The position numbers and the translations under genes were made by a program. From Berkiella_A sp050252335 (GTDB lineage: Bacteria; Pseudomonadota; Gammaproteobacteria; Berkiellales; Berkiellaceae), in the NCBI GenBank assembly GCA_050252335.1, contig JBFWLB010000006.1, positions 17,686-81,685 on the forward strand: a DNA stretch of 64,000 bases, written 5' to 3'. The notes under the pieces were generated by a model, which searched no databases, was not told the DNA's origin, and saw only the letters and a list, made by a program, of their open reading frames with translations. Position 1 is the first letter of the stretch, and each line of letters opens with the position of its first letter. Below are positions 35,743-43,042 of the stretch, one piece after another.

Positions 35743-36999
35743 ATGACTTATCAAAAAATTGTTGTGCCCAAAAATGGCCAAAAAATTCAAATCAATTCAA
35801 ATCAGACCTTAAACATTCCCAATAACCCCATTATTCCCTTTATCGAAGGAGATGGTACAGGCGTGGATATAACGCCGGTTATGAAGAAAGTTGTAGATGC
35901 TGCAGTGAGCAAAGTGTACAAGGGTGAAAGAAGTATTGCGTGGATGGAAATTTATGCGGGAGAGAAAGCCACACAGGTCTATGGTGGTGATCAATGGCTG
36001 CCGGATGAAACCTTAAAGGCGATGGAAGAATTTCCAATTTCTATCAAAGGTCCTCTGACAACCCCTGTGAGTGGTGGAATTCGCTCTTTGAATGTAGCCA
36101 TTCGCCAAAAATTAGACCTCTATGTGTGCTTACGCCCTGTGCGATACTTCGATGGCACACCTTCTCCTGTTAAAGAGCCTGAAAATACGGACATGGTTAT
36201 TTTTAGAGAGAACTCTGAAGATATTTATGCAGGGATTGAATGGTTAGCAGACTCTGAAGGGGCAAAAACCTTAATTGCTTTTTTAAGAGATAAGTTAGAT
36301 GTCACTAAAATTCGCTTCCCAGAGCATTGTGGTATCGGTATTAAGCCCGTTTCTAAGCAGGGTACACAGCGTTTGGTAAGACGTGCTATTCAGTATGCTA
36401 TCGACAATAACAGAAGCTCTGTGACTTTGGTGCACAAAGGTAACATTATGAAGTTTACTGAAGGTGCTTTTAAAGATTGGGGTTATGAAGTTGCGCGCAA
36501 TGAGTTTGGCGCAAAACCAATTGATGGTGGACCATGGCAAAGTTTTGAGCATCCCAAGACCAAAGCACAAATTGTTGTTAAAGATGTGATTGCAGATGCA
36601 TTTTTGCAGCAAATTTTATTAAGACCCAAAGATTATAGCGTGATTGCAACCTTGAATTTAAATGGCGACTATATTTCTGATGCTTTGGCGGCGCAGGTTG
36701 GGGGAATTGGTATTGCACCAGGGGCTAACATTGGTGACCATATTGCGGTTTTTGAAGCGACGCATGGTACTGCACCTAAATATGCTGGGCAAGATAAAGT
36801 GAATCCAGGATCTTTAATCTTATCCGCAGAAATGATGTTGCGTCACATGGGATGGGTTGAAGCAGCAGATCTCATCATTAAAGGTATGAGCCAGGCTATT
36901 ACAGCGAAAAAAGTGACTTATGATTTTGCGCGATTAATGCAAGGTGCGACAGAAGTAAGTTGCTCTCAATTCGGTGATTGCATTATTAAACATATGTAA
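35743..36999 (+). CDS. icd: Isocitrate dehydrogenase (NADP-dependent)
   Basis: 418 residues, very close to E. coli Icd in length and motifs. The enzyme oxidises isocitrate to 2-oxoglutarate in the TCA cycle. 'PLTTPVSGGIRSLNVAIRQKLDLYVCLRPVRYF' contains the phosphorylatable substrate-binding serine used by AceK in enterics. 'MVIFRENSEDIYAGIEW', 'NLNGDYISDALAAQVGGIGIAPGANIGD' and 'EATHGTAPKYAGQDKVNPGSLILSAEMMLRHMGW' complete the signature. No aceK or glyoxylate gene is nearby, so phosphorylation control is not implied. It is a single-gene unit. Confidence 0.96.
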   Translation: MTYQKIVVPKNGQKIQINSNQTLNIPNNPIIPFIEGDGTGVDITPVMKKVVDAAVSKVYKGERSIAWMEIYAGEKATQVYGGDQWLPDETLKAMEEFPISIKGPLTTPVSGGIRSLNVAIRQKLDLYVCLRPVRYFDGTPSPVKEPENTDMVIFRENSEDIYAGIEWLADSEGAKTLIAFLRDKLDVTKIRFPEHCGIGIKPVSKQGTQRLVRRAIQYAIDNNRSSVTLVHKGNIMKFTEGAFKDWGYEVARNEFGAKPIDGGPWQSFEHPKTKAQIVVKDVIADAFLQQILLRPKDYSVIATLNLNGDYISDALAAQVGGIGIAPGANIGDHIAVFEATHGTAPKYAGQDKVNPGSLILSAEMMLRHMGWVEAADLIIKGMSQAITAKKVTYDFARLMQGATEVSCSQFGDCIIKHM

Positions 37000-37076
37000 T
37001 CAATGAGTGAAGATGGTGGGGGGGCAAATAGCGCCCTCACTCATAATTTCTACGGGGGTTTTAGCAATAACTGTAA

Positions 37077-37150
37077 AGCCCGCTCTGAAAAAGTGTTGAA
37101 AGGCATTCAACACACTCTTTCAGCGCCTTTCACAATGAATAAAGTGGGCT
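37077..37150. repeat. Nested intergenic palindrome after icd
   Basis: An outer arm AGCCCGCT (37077-37084) can pair with AGTGGGCT (37143-37150). Inside it, CTGAAA-AAGTGTTGAA (37085-37100) pairs with TTCAACACACTCTTTCAG (37105-37122). The result is a long imperfect hairpin between the convergent icd and cold-shock genes. There is no T-tract adjoining the inner stem. It could be a processed 3' end, a bidirectional stop or a REP-like palindrome. Confidence 0.55.
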
Positions 37151-37185
37151 AGATGAAGGAGTGTGCTTTGATATTGAAGTAGACT

Positions 37186-37452
37186 TTAGGCTTCTTCTCT
37201 TTCACGCTGGAAGTGAGTTTGTCTCTCGCTTATTTGAGTGTCGCTGGTTTCTTCGGCTCTTATATTGGTTGCATGCAAACCTTTAGGGCCTTCATTGACT
37301 TCAAATTGTACAGGCTGTCCAGCTTTTAGACTTTTATAGCCATCCATGACAATAGATGAGAAATGTGCAAATACGTCATGACCGGTACCATCAGCACTGA
37401 TGAATCCATAACCTTTTGCGCTGTTAAACCACTTTACTATCCCAGTCGCCAT
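37186..37452 (-). CDS. Cold-shock domain protein with charged tail
   Basis: 88 residues. The first 67 form a CspA-type cold-shock domain with the nucleic-acid motifs 'KGYGFISADG' (RNP1) and 'DVFAHFSSI' (RNP2), then 'LKAGQPVQFEVNEGPKGLHATNI'. Such proteins bind single-stranded RNA and act as RNA chaperones. The last 20 or so residues ('SDTQISERQTHFQREREEA') form a charged extension not found in the 70-residue E. coli CspA family. A long AT-rich upstream region (about 230 bases to clpS) could carry the structured leader typical of cold-shock mRNAs, but I cannot define it. Confidence 0.92.
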   Translation of the reverse strand: MATGIVKWFNSAKGYGFISADGTGHDVFAHFSSIVMDGYKSLKAGQPVQFEVNEGPKGLHATNIRAEETSDTQISERQTHFQREREEA

Positions 37453-37681
37453 ATCAAAGTCCTTTTAGTCAAATACGTTAATACAAAATACATCATAAAT
37501 TATACGCAATAATTATTTCTGAAGATATAACTGTTGTACATAAACGCATATTCAGTCAAGTACTTCAAAATAACTTAGAATTGTTTGTCAGCTGTCCAAA
37601 AATGATTTTCTATGCGAGAATGGTTTTAAGATATTTTTTAAAATACAGGCGGGGATGCCAATTATTGGCTAACATCAGATT

Positions 37682-38011
37682 ATGAGCAATGAAATCAGCC
37701 GGGTAAAATCACCAGCAGTTATTCAGCAGAAGACTGCTGAGAAGCTAAAACTACCTAAGCGGTTTAAAGTTTTACTGCTAAATGATGATTATACACCGAT
37801 GGATTTTGTAATCATTGTTTTACAAAAGTATTTTTTTAAGGAGTATTCCCAAGCAGTGAAGATAATGTTGGACGTACATCAGAAGGGCAGAGCTATTTGT
37901 GGTGTTTATACGCGAGACATTGCAGAGACAAAAGTAGCATTAGTAAATGATTTTGCAAAGCAACATGAGCATCCATTACTTTGTAAAATGGAAGAAAGCG
38001 ATATTAACTAA
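37682..38011 (+). CDS. clpS: ATP-dependent Clp protease adaptor
   Basis: 109 residues. ClpS binds N-degron substrates and delivers them to ClpAP. The conserved core 'KVLLLNDDYTPMDFVIIVLQKYF' with the substrate-pocket Asn-Asp pair, 'VHQKGRAICGVYTRDIAETK' and the C-terminal 'PLLCKMEE' are all present. It lies 29 bases upstream of clpA in the standard order. The aat gene for the transferase that creates N-end-rule destabilising residues is also in the window (45814-46539), so this N-degron branch looks complete apart from clpP. Confidence 0.95.
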   Translation: MSNEISRVKSPAVIQQKTAEKLKLPKRFKVLLLNDDYTPMDFVIIVLQKYFFKEYSQAVKIMLDVHQKGRAICGVYTRDIAETKVALVNDFAKQHEHPLLCKMEESDIN

Positions 38012-38040
38012 AACTTTAAAGATATAGCTGGGAGGCAGAA

Positions 38041-40311
38041 ATGTTGAGCAAAGAGCTTGAGATGACGCTCAACTTAGCATTCAAGGATGCCAGGGACAAG
38101 CGTCACGAATTTATGACAGTAGAGCATTTGTTGTTGGCTCTGATCGATAATTCAGCTGCCTCTTTAGTCTTGAGGTCATGTGGAGCAAATGTAGATCGGC
38201 TGCGTCGCGATCTACAAACTTTTGTGGATGAAACCACACCCCTGATTCCAACAGGTGAAACGCATCGTGAGACCCAACCTACTTTAGGCTTTCAAAGGGT
38301 TTTACAACGCGCTGTTTTTCATGTTCAATCAGCAGGTAAGGAAGAAGTAACCGGAGCAAATGTTTTGGCTGCTATCTTCAGTGAACAAGAAAGTCAGGCA
38401 GTCTATTTCTTGAAGCAGGAAAATATTGCGCGCTTAGATGTTGTGAATTACATATCACATGGCATATCTAAAGTAGAAGAGACTAGGCAAATGGAAGAGC
38501 CAGACTTAGAACAACCCATTGATCACGAAACTGCTGCGGATTTACCTAATAAGAGTCCACTTGAAAGTTTTGCAGTCAACTTAAATCAAATGGCAAGATT
38601 GGGTAAAATAGATCCACTGATCGGTCGTGAAAGTGAAATTGAAAGAACCGTTCAGATCTTATGTCGTCGTAGGAAAAACAATCCTCTTTTTGTGGGCGAA
38701 GCCGGTGTTGGTAAGACAGCAATCGCTGAAGGTTTGGCCAAAGCAATTGTGGATAATAATGTTCCTCAAGCACTCAGGCATTGCACCGTTTATTCTTTAG
38801 ATTTAGGTTCATTACTTGCTGGTACAAAGTATCGTGGTGATTTTGAAAAAAGACTTAAATCATTATTGCAACATTTGAAACGAGATTCAGGTGCTGTGCT
38901 CTTTATCGATGAAATCCATACCATTATTGGGGCGGGTGCAGCATCGGGAGGGGTGATGGATGCATCTAATCTCATTAAACCTATGCTTGCGAATGGAGAG
39001 TTACGTTGTATTGGCTCCACAACCTATCAAGAATACCGCGGTATTTTTGAGAAAGATCATGCTTTAGCAAGACGTTTCCAAAAAATTGATGTGAAAGAAC
39101 CTTCGGTTGATGAAACCATTCGTATTTTGAAAGGGATTAAATCTCATTTTGAAACACATCATAATATTCGGTATACCTATCCCGCGCTTAAAGCGGCTGC
39201 TGAGCTATCTGCACGCTATATTCGCGATAGATTTTTACCAGATAAAGCCATTGATGTTGTAGACGAAGCAGGGGCGTTCCAACGCATGTTGCCTGAGTCT
39301 CGACGTAAGAAGATCATTGGCGTGAAAGAAATCGAACAGATTGTCGCTAAAATGGCTCGCATTCCTTCTAAAACCGTTTCTTCTTCAGACAAGACAGTTT
39401 TAGAGGAATTAGGACGGGAACTCAAAGGCAAAGTATTTGGCCAGGATAAAGCCATTGAGGCTTTAACAGATGCGGTGAAAATGGCGCGCTCTGGTTTGAG
39501 TGATCCTGAAAAACCACAAGGTTGCTTCCTTTTTGCCGGTCCTACTGGTGTGGGTAAGACAGAGGTCTGTAAACAATTGGCACTGTCACTGGGCGTTGAA
39601 TTGATTCGCTTTGATATGTCTGAATATATGGAAAGTCATACGGTTTCTAGATTGATTGGCGCACCTCCTGGATATGTTGGTTATGACACAGGTGGTTTAT
39701 TAACAGAAGCGGTGACGAAGAACCCACATTCCGTTGTGTTGTTAGATGAAATTGAAAAAGCACACCCTGATGTATTCAATTTACTTCTACAAGTGATGGA
39801 TCATGGTTCATTGACAGACACTAACGGTCGTAAAGCTGATTTCAGACATGTTACATTGATTATGACCACAAATGCGGGGGCTGAAGTCATGACAAGGGCT
39901 TCCATTGGGTTTGCGGATCAAGATCATTCTTCTGATGGTATGTCTGCAATTAACAGGATGTTTACACCTGAGTTTCGTAATCGACTGGATGCAGTTATTC
40001 AGTTTACATCTTTAGATCAAGAGGTTATTCATAAAGTTGTTGATAAGTTTATTTTGGAGCTAAAAGATAGGCTTCTTGAAAAACAAGTTGATATTGAAGT
40101 GGATGCGAAGGCCAGAGAATGGCTTGCTTTGAAAGGCTATGATAGGAAGATGGGCGCGCGCCCCATGGCTAGACTTATCAAAGAACGTTTGAAAAAACCT
40201 CTCGCAGACGAGCTTCTCTTTGGTCGACTTGTGATGGGTGGGCATGTATCTGTGACTGTTGAGCAAGATGATATTCGCCTCAAGGTAGAGGAGCTACAGG
40301 CACATTTATAA
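38041..40311 (+). CDS. clpA: ATP-dependent Clp protease ATP-binding subunit
   Basis: 756 residues, typical for ClpA. The N-terminal repeat domain ('MLSKELEMTLNLAFKDARDKRHEFMTVEHLLLAL') is followed by two AAA+ modules with Walker A motifs 'GEAGVGKTAIAEGLAKAI' (about residue 219) and 'GPTGVGKTEVCKQLALSL' (about 500). 'IDEIHTIIGAGAASGGVMDASNLIKP' lies in the first module and 'PPGYVGYDTGGLLTEAV' in the second. The long middle domain of ClpB is absent. ClpA unfolds substrates, including those brought by ClpS, and threads them into ClpP. A strong terminator follows. Confidence 0.96.
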   Translation: MLSKELEMTLNLAFKDARDKRHEFMTVEHLLLALIDNSAASLVLRSCGANVDRLRRDLQTFVDETTPLIPTGETHRETQPTLGFQRVLQRAVFHVQSAGKEEVTGANVLAAIFSEQESQAVYFLKQENIARLDVVNYISHGISKVEETRQMEEPDLEQPIDHETAADLPNKSPLESFAVNLNQMARLGKIDPLIGRESEIERTVQILCRRRKNNPLFVGEAGVGKTAIAEGLAKAIVDNNVPQALRHCTVYSLDLGSLLAGTKYRGDFEKRLKSLLQHLKRDSGAVLFIDEIHTIIGAGAASGGVMDASNLIKPMLANGELRCIGSTTYQEYRGIFEKDHALARRFQKIDVKEPSVDETIRILKGIKSHFETHHNIRYTYPALKAAAELSARYIRDRFLPDKAIDVVDEAGAFQRMLPESRRKKIIGVKEIEQIVAKMARIPSKTVSSSDKTVLEELGRELKGKVFGQDKAIEALTDAVKMARSGLSDPEKPQGCFLFAGPTGVGKTEVCKQLALSLGVELIRFDMSEYMESHTVSRLIGAPPGYVGYDTGGLLTEAVTKNPHSVVLLDEIEKAHPDVFNLLLQVMDHGSLTDTNGRKADFRHVTLIMTTNAGAEVMTRASIGFADQDHSSDGMSAINRMFTPEFRNRLDAVIQFTSLDQEVIHKVVDKFILELKDRLLEKQVDIEVDAKAREWLALKGYDRKMGARPMARLIKERLKKPLADELLFGRLVMGGHVSVTVEQDDIRLKVEELQAHL

Positions 40312-40351
40312 AGCTTCCATATATTAGGTATAGCAATATCCTGGCACTCAT

Positions 40352-40387
40352 AAAATCCCAAGCATGAAAATGCTTGGGATTTTTTTT
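40352..40387 (+). terminator. Intrinsic terminator after clpA
   Basis: AAAATCCCAAGCAT, loop GAAA, ATGCTTGGGATTTTTTTT: a 13-bp or longer perfect stem with a GNRA-like loop and a T-run, 41 bases after the clpA stop. The A- and T-flanks also allow some function in reverse. Confidence 0.92.
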
Positions 40388-40556
40388 ATAACGACATATT
40401 TCACATTTATTTATATTGTTATTTTTTTCTAAAAAAACACCGTTTATCGTTCAAGTATAGGCTCCTGTCAATGAGGAGTTGAGGTATTTATTCGCATAGC
40501 TTAAAGTGCAGTACGAATTTACTTTAACGATTTTATACTTGTGGAAGCGCTGGATA

Positions 40557-41123
40557 ATGTTTGGAGATTTAATAACAAATGTTTTGAGTCAGGTCGTAAA
40601 CAATACTTGGAATATTGTCGCGACAGTTAGTTTGTATAGAATGTATGAAAATGCAAGAAATAACCAGCTAACATGGCGGAATACAATAAAAGGCGTATTT
40701 GCTGCTATTGTGAATTTCGGTTTTTTTTACTGTAGTCCAACCTTAGCACGCGCGCTTGTGCAGCAAGGTTTCCCTCTTATTTATGGAAGCCCACCTTCCG
40801 CATATTCTGCGTTATATGCGCCATTATCATATATTGAGTATTATCATAATGAGACGCGTGTTATTGAATATGCAATTGAATATGGTCCTTTAGTGATATT
40901 GCCTTTTGGTCAAAAACTTTCAATTGAAATTGTTGATTTGTGCGAAAAAATTGGAATAAAAATGCTGGATGTTGGTATGGATATTGGTACCCATATGCTT
41001 GAAAATCATCCTAATATTATCTTTAGCCCATTAGCCATGTTTTCAAATGCTGCACACAGTGTGGGTGATTATTTAAGTGCACCAACTACTGGAAACAATG
41101 CGACTCAAAAACTGAGTAAATAA
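40557..41123 (+). CDS. Hypothetical protein (accessory patch)
   Basis: 188 residues from the ATG at 40557; a GTG at 40506 would add 17 residues but neither start has a strong ribosome site. The sequence has several moderately hydrophobic stretches, for example 'TIKGVFAAIVNFGFFYCSPTLARALVQQGFPLIYG' and 'YGPLVILPFG', and many aromatic residues. There is no signal peptide and no motif I recognise. It sits between clpA and the ankyrin/kinase-like genes, each bounded by strong hairpins, and is a possible host-directed protein by association only. Orphan status is likely but was not tested. Confidence 0.55.
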   Translation: MFGDLITNVLSQVVNNTWNIVATVSLYRMYENARNNQLTWRNTIKGVFAAIVNFGFFYCSPTLARALVQQGFPLIYGSPPSAYSALYAPLSYIEYYHNETRVIEYAIEYGPLVILPFGQKLSIEIVDLCEKIGIKMLDVGMDIGTHMLENHPNIIFSPLAMFSNAAHSVGDYLSAPTTGNNATQKLSK

Positions 41124-41148
41124 ATCAAATCATTTTAGATAGTACAAA

Positions 41149-41182
41149 AAGCACATTTGAAGTGGTTGCTCCAAATGTGCTT
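41149..41182. terminator. Bidirectional terminator between convergent genes
   Basis: AAGCACATTTG (41149-41159) and CAAATGTGCTT (41172-41182) form an 11-bp perfect stem around a 12-base loop. It lies 25 bases past the stop of the plus-strand gene and 13 past that of the minus-strand ankyrin gene. A short A-run (41144-41150) gives a T-tract on the minus strand. Its arms and loop resemble the hairpin at 42957-42997. Confidence 0.75.
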
Positions 41183-41195
41183 CTGGTATTTTAGA

Positions 41196-42698
41196 TTAGC
41201 GCATACATCTTCTTTTGGGGGACGTAGATATTGTAGGTTGTATGGCTGCTTTGTTTTTTAGCGTTGTAGTATTTTTTTGTTTAAACTGATTAAGAATTGG
41301 CTGGGGCGGTTTACTTTTCTTTTGTTGTGATATTTCTCTCTCTTTTATGACTCTTTCACATAAATCTGCAATTTTTTCAGAAATCATTCCTTGTGAATGA
41401 AGATATCGAGCATAACTCGCGATTGTGCATGGCGTTTTTGAATCTTTCTTGGCCTCATTGAGTATGGCAATTAAAGTATTTGCTCCATAATCTGCATTGC
41501 GTTTTAGAAGCATCTCTATAATCTTACATTGATTGTTAATATATTCCTCGTTTGCTTTTTTACTGGGAAGTTGCAATGCAAGCATGAGGGGGGTTATATG
41601 TTTTTTGATAGCACAATCTATATTCTCATAATGAGGAAGTAGGAGAGAAACCATTTCAGGGCGATTGCTACAAATAGCAAGCAATAATAATCGTGGATTA
41701 AGTTCTGGGGCTATCGTTTTATCATTATCAGATATTGAGGATATTAACAACCTTAGCATATCAGGCTGCAAGAAGAGTATAGCAAGTTCTAATGCACTGG
41801 GATTCTTAGAAAGAATGGTTGATATCGTTGATAATCTATTTAGGTTTCCACCACGAAGAACAAAAGTTTTTATTTTTTCTTTTGTGAGCCTATTATTTTG
41901 AATGGCATGAAAAAATTCTGCCTCCATTTGGATGTGCTGTGGTGTAGGTGGGGTTTTATCCATCCACGCGGTGGTTATGGTCGCAGCTATTACTCCAACC
42001 GTGATATATGGAATTAAAGCAAGGCTGTATATTGCGCACAGTGGCAACATTAAAACAGATGTGATTGCAAAAGTAGCGAAAGAAGAATATAAACGCGGAG
42101 ATTTTCTGAATTGTTGTGTTAAGCGATATTTCAGACTGCGATGATAGGTTTTTCCAAGCGTTTCAAATTCTTCAATATGATTGGCTCTTTTTCCTGAATA
42201 ATTTTTGAGTTGTATATCAAATTCAGCTTCAATTAAGCATTGCGCAAATTGTTGTCTCAAGGTTTTATCTTGAATGCGGCCTATGTAATGTATAATAGAG
42301 TTGCCTTGTTTGTCTTTGATGCTTTGATTGAGAAAAGAATCATGTTGTGTGAATGCTTTGAAAATATTAAGTTGTTGTGTCTGTATGGCTTTAATAACGG
42401 GATTTTCCTGCACCTCATTAAAGCTATACATATAATAATAATCACTGTCTTGGTTAAGAAGGAAACGAACAGCTGCTTCTTGTTTGCATAGTACAGCATA
42501 TAATAATTTAGAAATATGTGCTTTTTTAGTTTCATCAAAAAAAAGATTATTAGAATCTGAGGCTTTGTCGACAGGACTTAAGGTAGATGTCTTGGCATTT
42601 TTGTGTAAAGTATTGTAGAGCGATTTTAAAGTAGCTATGTTACCACTTTTTATAGCCGTATAGAGATCTTGTGTTATAGGTTCTGGTTTATTGGTCAT
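41196..42698 (-). CDS. Ankyrin-repeat membrane protein, candidate effector
   Basis: 500 residues. The N-terminal 180 residues hold degenerate ankyrin-like repeats ('DLYTAIKSGNIATLKSLYN', 'LLYAVLCKQEAAVRFLLNQD', 'NPVIKAIQTQQLNIFKAF', 'GNSIIHYIG'). Two adjacent hydrophobic helices follow at about 212-245 ('FATFAITSVLMLPLCAIYSLALIPYITVGVIAATITT'). A second ankyrin block covers about 265-410 ('SALELAILFLQPDMLRLLI', 'RLLLLAICSNRPEMVSLLLPHYE', 'ITPLMLALQLP'). The C-terminus is basic ('SPKRRCMR'). Ankyrin proteins with a membrane hairpin and no signal peptide are common among type IV-secreted effectors of Legionella and Coxiella; secretion here is inference. Confidence 0.75.
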   Translation of the reverse strand: MTNKPEPITQDLYTAIKSGNIATLKSLYNTLHKNAKTSTLSPVDKASDSNNLFFDETKKAHISKLLYAVLCKQEAAVRFLLNQDSDYYYMYSFNEVQENPVIKAIQTQQLNIFKAFTQHDSFLNQSIKDKQGNSIIHYIGRIQDKTLRQQFAQCLIEAEFDIQLKNYSGKRANHIEEFETLGKTYHRSLKYRLTQQFRKSPRLYSSFATFAITSVLMLPLCAIYSLALIPYITVGVIAATITTAWMDKTPPTPQHIQMEAEFFHAIQNNRLTKEKIKTFVLRGGNLNRLSTISTILSKNPSALELAILFLQPDMLRLLISSISDNDKTIAPELNPRLLLLAICSNRPEMVSLLLPHYENIDCAIKKHITPLMLALQLPSKKANEEYINNQCKIIEMLLKRNADYGANTLIAILNEAKKDSKTPCTIASYARYLHSQGMISEKIADLCERVIKEREISQQKKSKPPQPILNQFKQKNTTTLKNKAAIQPTISTSPKRRCMR

Positions 42699-42956
42699 AA
42701 AAATTAAGCTTATAATTTTAAAAAAAATGAGTTGGTAAAGTATCTTTGTTGAGAAGAGAGTTCAATGACAAAAAATGATATAGCGTATTATGAAGAAATG
42801 TGTTAGTCAAAATCTATGTGCCTTTTCTCTGCTTTTTTTTAGATTTTAATGCAATAAAGAGATTTTTTAGTATTTAGAGAGAAAAAGGCATTGTGGATGA
42901 TTTTGAGGTTTGTTGTTATTTATATGTCGCATTTAAATCGGAATTGTTTAAAACAA

Positions 42957-42997
42957 AAATGCACCCTTGAATTTGTTGCTATTTCAAAAGTGCATTT
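42957..42997 (-). terminator. Strong terminator after kinase-like gene
   Basis: On the minus strand AAATGCACTTTTGAA pairs over 15 positions (two G-U) with TTCAAGGGTGCATTT around an 11-base loop, followed by TTTTTG. It lies within the 344-base gap between the kinase-like and ankyrin genes, which holds no gene that I can see. A smaller hairpin (AAAAGTG / CACTTTT, near 43012-43033) is also present close to the stop. Confidence 0.8.
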
Positions 42998-43042
42998 GAT
43001 TTTTCAAGATTAAAAGTGTAGTTGCACTTTTTGATTGGGTTT

